Of a stretch of DNA of 22,281 bases, positions 15,001 through 21,720 are shown piece after piece. The DNA comes from a virus. The notes below the pieces were generated by a model. It was not told where the DNA came from. It did no database searches and saw only the letters and a program-made list of their open reading frames with translations. Each line of letters starts with the position of its first letter. The first letter of the stretch is position 1. The translations under genes were made by a program, and so were the position numbers. The DNA lies in IMG/VR virus record IMGVR_UViG_3300025137_000332, positions 1 through 22,281 of that record; one strand, 5' to 3'.

Positions 15001-18000
15001 GATTCATATAGTTCAGTTGACTATAAAGAAATACCAGTTTATTCTGCTACTAGGGTTGACCCAGAGGTTAGAGAACCTACTGGTGAATATGACTTGCGTG
15101 ATGCTTTTGACTTTAGACCAAAGGTTGCTAACTCTACTCAAACAACTTCTACTATTCAGAATCAAACTTGTTATAAAGTTACTGACTTTAGTTTTGACTT
15201 TACTAAGAGAACATTTAGTGGTGCTGGTGCATCTGAAATTCGTGTACCAAAAGATAATTCAAATATGTTATATGATTTTGAACATTATCTTGGTAGAATT
15301 GATTTACTTGCACTAACAGAAAATGGTCAGTTTAAGATTGTTTCGGGAACAGCTGCAGAAGATCCTGTCGCTCCCAAACCTTTAGAAAATGCAATGTTAA
15401 TTGCTAAGTTAAACTTTAATCCATATATCTTGGATGAGTTTGATGCTTCTTTCACCAAGTCTGATAATAAAAGATACACCATGCGTGATATCGGTAAACT
15501 AGAAGCTCGTATTAATAATATCGAATATTACACTGCTCTTAATCTCTTAGAAAAAGATGCTCAGTCTTTAGAAGTAACTGACTCAGATGGACTTAATAGA
15601 TTTAAGTCTGGATTCGTTGTAGACAACTTTGCTGGTCATGCTACTGGTGATGTTAAACATCCAGATTATCGTTGTGCAATTGATATGTCTGCTGGTGAAC
15701 TTCGCCCAAAATATTTTATGAAGGGTGTTAAGTTGCTTGAAGAAAACTCAAACGATACTTCAAGAACACTAAACAATTATGCAAAAACTGGTGACTTGAT
15801 TACGTTACCATATACTCATCAAATTGTAGCACAACAAGTTTACGCTTCTAGAGTTGAAAATCTTAACCCTGTACTTAACTTCTCATGGGCTGGTATCTGT
15901 ACACTTTCACCATCTGGTGATGAGTGGTTTGAAACAGAACGTGCTCCAGATTTGGTTGTTAATAGAGAAGGTAACTTTGATACAATTCTTGCACAGAATA
16001 GGAATGCTCTTGGAACTATTTGGAATGCTTGGCAGACACAGTGGACAGGTGAAACTGTTATAGGAACAAATCAATTTAGAGATACTTCTTGGCAACGTGC
16101 TAGAAGACAAGTTCCATTTAGACCTGTTATTCAAAGAACTACGACTCAACAAACAGGTGTTGCTACTAGACAAGGTGTTCAAACAAATGTAATTGCACAG
16201 ATTGATAGGGAATCCCAAGGTGATAGAATTATATCACGGGCAGTTATTCCTTTCATGCGTTCTGTAAATATTAGTTTCTCTGCTGTTGGTCTTAAACCTT
16301 TAACTAGAGTTTATCCATTCTTTGATAAGAATAATGTTACTTCACACACAACCCCAAATGGTGGTAGTGCTGGTGCTGCGTTGATATCAACTGCTAATGG
16401 TGACTTGAGTGGTACATTCTTAGTACCAGACCCAACTGTATCTGGTAACCCAAGATTTAGAACTGGTGAAAGGGTGTTTAGACTTACATCTTCTACAACT
16501 AATGATTCTACTACTGAACCAGAAACATTCTGTCAGGCAACATTCTCTGCTACAGGTATTCTTAATACTGTACAAGAAACTATCATTGCGACTCGTAATG
16601 CAAGAGTAGAAACTAGAACAGTTCAACAGACTCAAAATGTTGTTGGTCAAACAACAACTAGAGATGACGTTGTTGGTTGGTGGGATCCTCTTGCCCAATC
16701 CTTTATGCCACAGGCTGAAGGTGGTGAGTACATTACTAAGGTTGATGCATACTTCTCAACTAAAGATGCTAACATTCCAGTTACTTGTCAAATTAGAGAA
16801 ATGCAAAATGGATATCCAACAACAAAGGTTCTTCCATTTGCCTCTAAGACACTTAATCCTAGTGGGGTTAGTTTGTCATCTAATGCTTCTGTTGCAACAA
16901 CATTCATCTTTGATTCTCCTGTATATGTGAAGAATGGAACAGAATATTGTATCGTTCTTCAAACAGATTCAGACCAATATAAGGCATGGATTTCTAGAAT
17001 GGGAGAACTTGATGTTGGTGGTACAAGGATGATATCAGAACAACCATATCTTGGTGTTCTTTTCAAATCACAAAACAATACTACTTGGACTGCATATGAT
17101 TTTGAAGATTTGAAATTCACGTTATATCGTGCTAAATTCTCAACTGGTATTAATGGTGTAATGACTTTGGTTAACGAACCTCTTCCAGTTAAGAAACTAG
17201 AACCATCTTCAATAGAAACTTCAAATGGTAGTAATGTGGTCAAAGTTTATCATCGTGACCACGGTATGTATTCGACATCAAACAATGTGATTATTGCTGG
17301 TGTGGTTGCAAACGCTGGGTCTGCTGTAAATGGTATTCCAATCACAGAACTCAATGCTACTCATACTGCTATTTCAAATATTCAAATAGATTCTTATACA
17401 ATCACAGTAAGTAGTAATGCTACTTCTACTGGAACTGCTGGTGGTAATAATGTTACTGCAACAGAAAATGCTCTGATAGATCAGTTGCAAACTCTTGTTC
17501 CAACTGTAGAACATCCAGATACTTCTCTGATTGCAAATATTAGAAGTACAAGTGGTACTTCACCTAGTGGAACTCAAACATCATTTAATTTACAGGCTGC
17601 TTCACAATCAGAAGTAATACCTATTAATGATGGTTATATTTTTGAAAATTCAAGATTGATTGCTTCTCCTATTAATGAAACTAATGAGTTATCTGGAAGT
17701 AAATCATTTAGACTTTCATTTACAATGGGAACAACAAAAGATAATCTGTCTCCTGTAATTGACCTTGATAGAAAATCAATTCTGACTGTAGCTAATAGGT
17801 TGGATAATGTGGATACATCTTCAGACGTATACCCAACAACATCGTATGTATCACCTAATGAACCAGATGGGGATAGTGGTGAAGCAGTTTATGTAACTCG
17901 TAAGGTTGCACTAAAAACTCCTGCTACATCAATCAAAGTAATATTTGATGCTGTAAGGTTTAATTCTTCTCAGATTCAAGTCATGTATAAAATACTTCGT

Positions 18001-18234
18001 TCAGATGATGCAAGTGATTTTGATGAATTGGGTTGGAGATACTTTAACACGGATGGAAGTCCAGACACTACAGTAAACGATTCAACTAATCAATATGATT
18101 TCCTTGAGAATACTCATAGTGTAGAAGACTTAGATGAATTCATTGCGTTCTCAATTAAGATTAGAATGCAAGGTACTAACTCTTCAGAAGTACCAAGAAT
18201 AAAAGATCTTCGTGCTATTGCATTGGCGACATAA
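12049..18234 (+). CDS. Giant tail/baseplate structural protein, DUF4815-type, 2061 aa
   Basis: ATG 12049 comes 3 nt after the gp8 stop; only TGGAA lies upstream, so translational coupling is likely. The N-terminus (YYDDFNVDDDFHRVLFRPGF, then AIQARELTQLQSILQNQ) is the motif I associate with DUF4815 of large phage tail proteins. Residues about 100-112, 507-520, 876-890 and 910-925 carry ITGATSGVTA-like repeats. About 620-670 is a small beta module (VTGFGTSFTTELKAGDHI). Near 1544 is WWDPLAQSFMPQAEGGEYIT, followed by YFSTKD, IREMQNGYP, VYVKNGTEYCIVLQTDSDQY and YLGVLFKSQN, a conserved block of such proteins. The C-terminal quarter is beta-rich. It is about 28% of the window. Likely a major peripheral baseplate or fibre component, perhaps an equivalent of T4 gp10/gp11; the exact role is unknown. 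Confidence 0.85.
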   Translation: MAQKTDLNVSPYYDDFNVDDDFHRVLFRPGFAIQARELTQLQSILQNQVEKHGRHMFKEGTLVIPGQTGFTNEFYAVKLQSTFNSGAIAGYLSSYVGSTITGATSGVTARVVAVDAATTTDPETLYVKYLSSATNTSGTSVANVTTEFIDGESIQSDIVINSLNAGSNSATLLSSAATAQGSSASIQEGVYFIRGNFVRVTEQRIVLDKYTNTPSYRVGLTVTESLITPEADTSLLDNATGSSNVNAKGAHRLKYTLTLAKLDLGSAADDNFVELFRVQRGIISQKARNTEYSVLGETFARRTFDESGDYAVRPFDIDIRETLNDGLNNGLYSANANTDSGNTASEQLMTVQVSPGKAYVKGYEIETVSPSFIDINKPRTTAEFDSAVTPMEVGNFARVQKVFGSPDLHSDEEGTSAITPYKTVSLVDKVTSTRGAIASGGTVLGFARVKGFEHESNNLGSSTHYLTKASVDNAEFKLYLFDIRMITKLTVSAAPSPSNNVPIGAKITGVNSGATGFVTTGTTSTTINLITTVGTFQTGEKILSTSSAETDQIVENSSNADITISTVTGRDFSEVKQVFMDDPQSGQDFTANLKLSNQLKLSGVVTTTSGDPTVTGFGTSFTTELKAGDHINIDGVGEKIVASVTNATELELTTNGGTAQTTVGLTRLRAQLQDQEKNLSLRKVRKTNTKTLKTDGNGNVSQTFITVRKQFIKTSNGSGIITFGAATGETFSAKSNVDYIAQVLTAGSAIGGSGTTAAAGDILNLNSTLVTAFTISGNSLSITAPALLGSGAEVKLVATVTRSVSVEKSKTKNASHLVLVDNDVAEYGTSARHKDISLGRGDVYKLLAVYDSESGSNPVIPQWTLTGVSGTFVKGEIITGATSGVTATVVNPTTPLTFVPTISTANFTSSEKITGGTSAATATLDTFTAGSRDITSRFELDNGQRDNYYDVSRIRRKAGQSEPAGKLLIVCHYFDHGTGDFFSVDSYSSVDYKEIPVYSATRVDPEVREPTGEYDLRDAFDFRPKVANSTQTTSTIQNQTCYKVTDFSFDFTKRTFSGAGASEIRVPKDNSNMLYDFEHYLGRIDLLALTENGQFKIVSGTAAEDPVAPKPLENAMLIAKLNFNPYILDEFDASFTKSDNKRYTMRDIGKLEARINNIEYYTALNLLEKDAQSLEVTDSDGLNRFKSGFVVDNFAGHATGDVKHPDYRCAIDMSAGELRPKYFMKGVKLLEENSNDTSRTLNNYAKTGDLITLPYTHQIVAQQVYASRVENLNPVLNFSWAGICTLSPSGDEWFETERAPDLVVNREGNFDTILAQNRNALGTIWNAWQTQWTGETVIGTNQFRDTSWQRARRQVPFRPVIQRTTTQQTGVATRQGVQTNVIAQIDRESQGDRIISRAVIPFMRSVNISFSAVGLKPLTRVYPFFDKNNVTSHTTPNGGSAGAALISTANGDLSGTFLVPDPTVSGNPRFRTGERVFRLTSSTTNDSTTEPETFCQATFSATGILNTVQETIIATRNARVETRTVQQTQNVVGQTTTRDDVVGWWDPLAQSFMPQAEGGEYITKVDAYFSTKDANIPVTCQIREMQNGYPTTKVLPFASKTLNPSGVSLSSNASVATTFIFDSPVYVKNGTEYCIVLQTDSDQYKAWISRMGELDVGGTRMISEQPYLGVLFKSQNNTTWTAYDFEDLKFTLYRAKFSTGINGVMTLVNEPLPVKKLEPSSIETSNGSNVVKVYHRDHGMYSTSNNVIIAGVVANAGSAVNGIPITELNATHTAISNIQIDSYTITVSSNATSTGTAGGNNVTATENALIDQLQTLVPTVEHPDTSLIANIRSTSGTSPSGTQTSFNLQAASQSEVIPINDGYIFENSRLIASPINETNELSGSKSFRLSFTMGTTKDNLSPVIDLDRKSILTVANRLDNVDTSSDVYPTTSYVSPNEPDGDSGEAVYVTRKVALKTPATSIKVIFDAVRFNSSQIQVMYKILRSDDASDFDELGWRYFNTDGSPDTTVNDSTNQYDFLENTHSVEDLDEFIAFSIKIRMQGTNSSEVPRIKDLRAIALAT

Positions 18235-18235
18235 G

Positions 18236-18472
18236 ATGGGTGATTTTTTAAAAGTTGAAGGACATGATGGACTAGTCAGAGACACCCATTCTAAAGCAAT
18301 CATAAATACTAATGTAGGTGCATACGAGGCGGCTATCGCAAGGAAAAACATGGTAAAAAGACAAAAAGATGACTTGCGAAATGCAACTAGAGAAATAAAT
18401 ACTTTAAAATCAGAAATGCATGAAATTAAAGGTCTATTACTCCAACTAGTGGATAAAGAAAATGGCAGATAG
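18236..18472 (+). CDS. Small coiled-coil virion-associated protein, 78 aa
   Basis: ATG 18236, one base after the giant gene's stop, is preferred over an in-frame upstream TTG at 18212 because the product then begins MGDFLKVEGHDGLVRD, a start I recall from small T4-like phage proteins of the kind KV-GH-LVRD-x-AI-NT. Residues 8-37 are that conserved-looking part; residues about 45-75 (RKNMVKRQKDDLRNATREIN and following LKSEMHEIKGLLLQLV) form a heptad-patterned coiled coil. No binding site is clear, so coupling to the upstream gene is likely. The last 11 nt overlap the next gene in another frame. It may be a small virion or assembly protein; the function is not known to me. Confidence 0.72.
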   Translation: MGDFLKVEGHDGLVRDTHSKAIINTNVGAYEAAIARKNMVKRQKDDLRNATREINTLKSEMHEIKGLLLQLVDKENGR

Positions 18473-18920
18473 AAGTGTAGCAGCATCCGATACCTTTGAG
18501 GTATTTAGAACCACATTTAATTCCCTTAGCACTGATGTTGGTGACATTGCTAATATCACTGGCGCTTCTGGAATCATTGCTTCTGCTTCTGACGTAATTG
18601 AGGCTGTAACTTTACTTAACACTGCTGTTGGTGGTTCAGACTTAGACGCTACTGCTGATACAGGTACTATTGCAATTGACTTAGATACTGAAGTACTGGC
18701 GGTTAGTGGTACTTCTAATCAGATTGTGACATCTGCTACAGGCAATGCAATAACAATTGGACTACCCAATGCTGTAACAATTTCTGGAACAATGACTGCT
18801 GGTAATCTACAAACTGCTGGTAATATAACAAACGGTTCTGTTAACTTGACATTTCCAGCAACAGGTGGAAATATATCAACAGAAGGATTTTCAATTGCCA
18901 TTGGTGTGGCATTAGGATAA
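18462..18920 (+). CDS. Fibre-like structural protein, 152 aa
   Basis: The start is ATG 18462, overlapping the preceding gene by 11 nt, with GGATAAAG 5-12 nt upstream. The N-terminus MADRSVAASDTFEVFRTTFN with SLSTDVGDI resembles the N-terminal attachment segment of some marine phage fibre proteins. The rest is Ala/Thr/Gly-rich with alternating hydrophobics (AITIGLPNAVTISGTMTAGN, then LQTAGNITNG), a fibre-shaft style sequence. It ends with a hydrophobic, glycine-rich tail (FSIAIGVALG). It is short for a complete receptor-binding fibre and may be an adapter or connector between baseplate and fibre. No enzymatic motif is seen. Confidence 0.7.
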   Translation: MADRSVAASDTFEVFRTTFNSLSTDVGDIANITGASGIIASASDVIEAVTLLNTAVGGSDLDATADTGTIAIDLDTEVLAVSGTSNQIVTSATGNAITIGLPNAVTISGTMTAGNLQTAGNITNGSVNLTFPATGGNISTEGFSIAIGVALG

Positions 18921-18926
18921 TAAATA
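18919..18926 (+). promoter_or_regulatory. Possible weak late promoter (AATAAATA) upstream of the 200-aa gene
   Basis: AATAAATA overlaps the stop codon of the 152-aa gene and lies 22 nt before the next ATG, a geometry very like the site at 10511-10518. One mismatch to TATAAATA; evidence is modest. Confidence 0.42.
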
Positions 18927-18947
18927 GGAACATAGGAAGAAAATAAC

Positions 18948-19550
18948 ATGGCTAATAATTTCGTAAACTCATTCACAAGTATTGTAACTGCTGGAGAGTA
19001 TTATCAATCAAATGCAACTGATGCTAGTACAGGCCCACAAACAGTCTATACTGCGAATAATGGTTCTTCTGGTGTTAACTCAATTCTAATCGAACTGGAT
19101 GCATCAAATACTGGTAACGCTTCAGTTGCTTTTTCAACTCTAATTCAAGATACAAGTTCAACACTAGGATCAATTACAAGTATTGTTTCATCTAGTGATG
19201 TTGCAACAGTAACAACTGGTTCTGCACATGGACTTAAAATTGGACAATATGTTAATGTAACAGGTTCAACTACAAACTATGTAAACGGTGTATATAAAGT
19301 TGCAAGTGTGCCAAGTACAACAACATTTACATACGCACAAAATGTTAATGCTGCTAACGGTACTGCCGCTGGTACGAAAGTAATTTTCAAAGCATTTCAC
19401 ATTGTTAAAGACGCTCCAATTCCAGCGGGATCAACTCTAAAGGTTGTTGCTGGACAGAAGGTTGTTCTTAACTCTAACGACAAGGTAATTTCATATGCAA
19501 GTGCTGCTAACGTAGACGTACTTGCTGGTATTCTACAGGACGTAACATAA
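18948..19550 (+). CDS. Beta-rich virion protein with an FCCH-like insert, 200 aa
   Basis: The start is ATG 18948, with AGGAAGAAA (18933-18941). Residues about 32-72 (TVYTANNGSSGVNSILIELD) and 145-200 (FHIVKDAPIPAGSTLKVVAG, NSNDKVISYASAANVDVLAG) read as two halves of one beta-sandwich of the kind found in small phage tail and decoration proteins. Between them, residues 78-132 (VATVTTGSAHGLKIGQYVNV, VNGVYKVASVPSTTTFTY) match the AHGL...G..Y.V.SVP..TTFTY pattern of FCCH-like repeats seen in many phage virion proteins. So the FCCH-like module appears inserted into a loop of the base domain. Attachment to the virion is inferred; the exact site is unknown. The last codons hold the AGGA used by the next gene. 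Confidence 0.72.
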   Translation: MANNFVNSFTSIVTAGEYYQSNATDASTGPQTVYTANNGSSGVNSILIELDASNTGNASVAFSTLIQDTSSTLGSITSIVSSSDVATVTTGSAHGLKIGQYVNVTGSTTNYVNGVYKVASVPSTTTFTYAQNVNAANGTAAGTKVIFKAFHIVKDAPIPAGSTLKVVAGQKVVLNSNDKVISYASAANVDVLAGILQDVT

Positions 19551-19551
19551 A

Positions 19552-20325
19552 ATGTCATATATCGGTGTTCAAAACGTAAATCGTGTAACACCTAGTTTCG
19601 TAAAAGAGGATTTTGTCGGAACTGGTGCAACAGCAGACTTCACTTTAACTAATGAAGTGCCAGGTGGTGAAGAACAAAACATCATGGTTGTTTTGAATAA
19701 CGTCATACAAGAACCTGTAGTTGCTTATACGATTGTGGATGATTCAAGTAATCTTCCAAAAATTCTAAGATTTTCTGCTAACCCAGCAGCTGCTGATTCA
19801 ATCTATGTTGTACATAGAGGGATTGGTTCTTATAATACTAAACCACCAGCTGGTTCAATTACTGCTACAGAATTAGATTCAAGTCTCAAGACTCTTGTTA
19901 CTGATACCTTTACAGGTGACGGTTCTGATACAACATTTACAATGAGTGAAATACCACACGACATAAATTCTATTCTAGTTTTCGTTGACGGTATTCTTCA
20001 GAAGTCATCAACTAACTTTTCAATTAGTGGACAAGTTTTAACATTTACTGCTGCTCCAGATAGTTCTGCTGAGATTGAAATAAGACATATGGGAATTCGT
20101 TCTGTACAAAGAAGGTCTACGGATTATGTCTGTGACACCTTTACAGGAAATGGTTCAGCAACTACACAAACATTAAGTAATGCCACTTCTGCTAATAACG
20201 CATTCGTATTTTACAATGGAGTTGTACTCCAACCAGCAACTGATTATGCAATTAGTGGTTCAACTATAACATTTACATTCACACCGCTGAATGCATCAAA
20301 CATAATGGTGAGGTATCAAATCTAA
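19552..20325 (+). CDS. Three-repeat fibre/appendage protein, 257 aa
   Basis: ATG 19552 is one base after the previous stop, with AGGA at 19537-19540 inside the previous gene. Three related units of about 65-75 residues are visible: about 19-90 (EDFVGTGATADFTLTNEVPG, VLNNVIQEP, FSANPAA), 118-182 (DTFTGDGSDTTFTMSEIPHD, FVDGILQKS, LTFTAAPDSSAEIEIRH) and 194-257 (DTFTGNGSATTQTLSN, FYNGVVLQPATDYAISGSTI). Each unit has the pattern F.G.G..T.FTL..-P-VFV-G-LQ...-Y.ISG..-TFT-AP, a beta module common in phage fibres. A short linker (about 98-112) separates repeats one and two. The stop shares one base with the next ATG. Likely a rod-like spacer or fibre base; function inferred from repeats and context. 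Confidence 0.78.
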   Translation: MSYIGVQNVNRVTPSFVKEDFVGTGATADFTLTNEVPGGEEQNIMVVLNNVIQEPVVAYTIVDDSSNLPKILRFSANPAAADSIYVVHRGIGSYNTKPPAGSITATELDSSLKTLVTDTFTGDGSDTTFTMSEIPHDINSILVFVDGILQKSSTNFSISGQVLTFTAAPDSSAEIEIRHMGIRSVQRRSTDYVCDTFTGNGSATTQTLSNATSANNAFVFYNGVVLQPATDYAISGSTITFTFTPLNASNIMVRYQI

Positions 20326-21707
20326 TGGCAACTAACGCAAAATTAATCGCAGAACTTTTAGAATCAGATGGTGATGTTAAGGCCTCTGCTCTAGATAATG
20401 CAAACGTAGCAATTAAAGTTTATTCAGTTACACCACAAACCGTTTCTGGTGCGTCTGGTGTTAGTGTAGCAATCATTGGTGAGGGATTTGTAAGTACACC
20501 AAGTGTACATTTCATTTCTGCTCTTACTGGTGCTGTCAGCGCTGCTGGATCAGTAACTTTTAACAGTGTAGTAAAACTTACAGTTACAACACCACAATTA
20601 ACAGTTGCCGATGAACCTTGGACTATAAGAGTTACAAATCCAAATGGTCAGTCTGCTGCAATAGAATCTATTCTTGATGCTGGTGGAAGTCCTTCTTGGA
20701 GTACTTCTGCTGGCCAAATTGGTGCTGATGTAATTCAAGGTAATTCTTTTTCTCAGTCGGTGTCTGCTTCAGACCCAGATGGTACTGCTGTTGTTTATTC
20801 AGAAAGTGGAACAGATGTTTTAACTGGTTCTGGTTCTGGTAAACTTGGATTTACAATTAACTCTTCAAACGGTGCAATCGCTGGAACAATGCCTTCATTG
20901 TCAAGTGACACAACATTTAACTTTACACTTGGTGCAAGTGATGGAGTAAACTTAACAACAAGAGCATTTAATATTGTTGGTAAATCTGGAACAGCAACAG
21001 TCAATTATATCTACGGTGGTGTAGTCTCCACTGTATATAATGGTACAGGTCATGCTAGTTCTGCTATGGCTGGACAAACAGTTCCTTATGGTATTGTGAG
21101 TGGCAGCCAAGCAAATGGTTACTATAATCACGGTTCTGCTAACTACAGTAACACTGATAGGGCAGTATATACGAGTGGATATTCTGGTACGCATGACGGC
21201 GCACATACTCAAGGTAGTAGTGAAATCTTTACTGCACAGGGTACTACAGATGGTCGATACTATTTCCGATGTGGTGGTTCTGGTTCAACTGGTGTTGGTA
21301 TTTCTGTCGGTTGGTATTGGGGAAGATTGTATATTCCAGCAGACCACGATAGAATGAGAATAGAATTTTATGCACACAGTTATGCCTCTAATAACAATGC
21401 TAATGGTGGTGACATTTCGTTTACTTTGCATACAGCTGTTTCACAAAGTGCGTATGGATTTAATGGTACAGAAAATACTCCCACTGCTTCACCAGCAAGT
21501 GGTAGTTTAGCAAGAATGGGTGGTGCTGGTAGTTATGGTGGAAAGGCAACAGGAACAAGACAATTTGATGCAAATATCTCTGCGTCTGTTATCAACGGTG
21601 GAAATCATCAACTTACTGCATATGCATCTGGTGGACAATTTTCTAACAGTTATGCTGAGTTATATAGAGTATCAACTTATAACAGCGTCATTGGACTAGT
21701 AACATAA
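20325..21707 (+). CDS. Multi-domain fibre protein: IPT/TIG, putative Ig domain, unrecognised C-terminal domain, 460 aa
   Basis: ATG 20325 overlaps the previous stop by one base. Residues 1-27 (MATNAKLIAELLESDGDVKA, then SALDNAN) are an N-terminal tag I recall from fibre-type proteins of marine phages. Residues 31-105 look like an IPT/TIG domain (KVYSVTPQTVSGASGVSVAI, GEGF, TVTTPQL, WTIRVTNPNG). Residues 122-217 look like a cadherin-like putative Ig domain (SVSASDPDGTAVVYSESG, FTINSSNGAIAGTMP, FTLGASDG). Residues about 225-460 form a Gly/Ser/Tyr-rich domain with aromatic clusters (RYYFRCGGSG, VGWYWGRLYIPADHDRMRIE), a single Cys near 316 and no family I recognise. I infer a receptor-binding fibre protein, with the C-terminal domain as candidate binding tip. 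Confidence 0.78.
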   Translation: MATNAKLIAELLESDGDVKASALDNANVAIKVYSVTPQTVSGASGVSVAIIGEGFVSTPSVHFISALTGAVSAAGSVTFNSVVKLTVTTPQLTVADEPWTIRVTNPNGQSAAIESILDAGGSPSWSTSAGQIGADVIQGNSFSQSVSASDPDGTAVVYSESGTDVLTGSGSGKLGFTINSSNGAIAGTMPSLSSDTTFNFTLGASDGVNLTTRAFNIVGKSGTATVNYIYGGVVSTVYNGTGHASSAMAGQTVPYGIVSGSQANGYYNHGSANYSNTDRAVYTSGYSGTHDGAHTQGSSEIFTAQGTTDGRYYFRCGGSGSTGVGISVGWYWGRLYIPADHDRMRIEFYAHSYASNNNANGGDISFTLHTAVSQSAYGFNGTENTPTASPASGSLARMGGAGSYGGKATGTRQFDANISASVINGGNHQLTAYASGGQFSNSYAELYRVSTYNSVIGLVT

Positions 21708-21720
21708 TAGGAAAAAATAA

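Noticed and set aside
18301-18308. CATAAATA inside the small coiled-coil gene, as a late promoter
   Set aside because: One mismatch, located within a coding region and not close to a downstream start; likely chance in AT-rich DNA.
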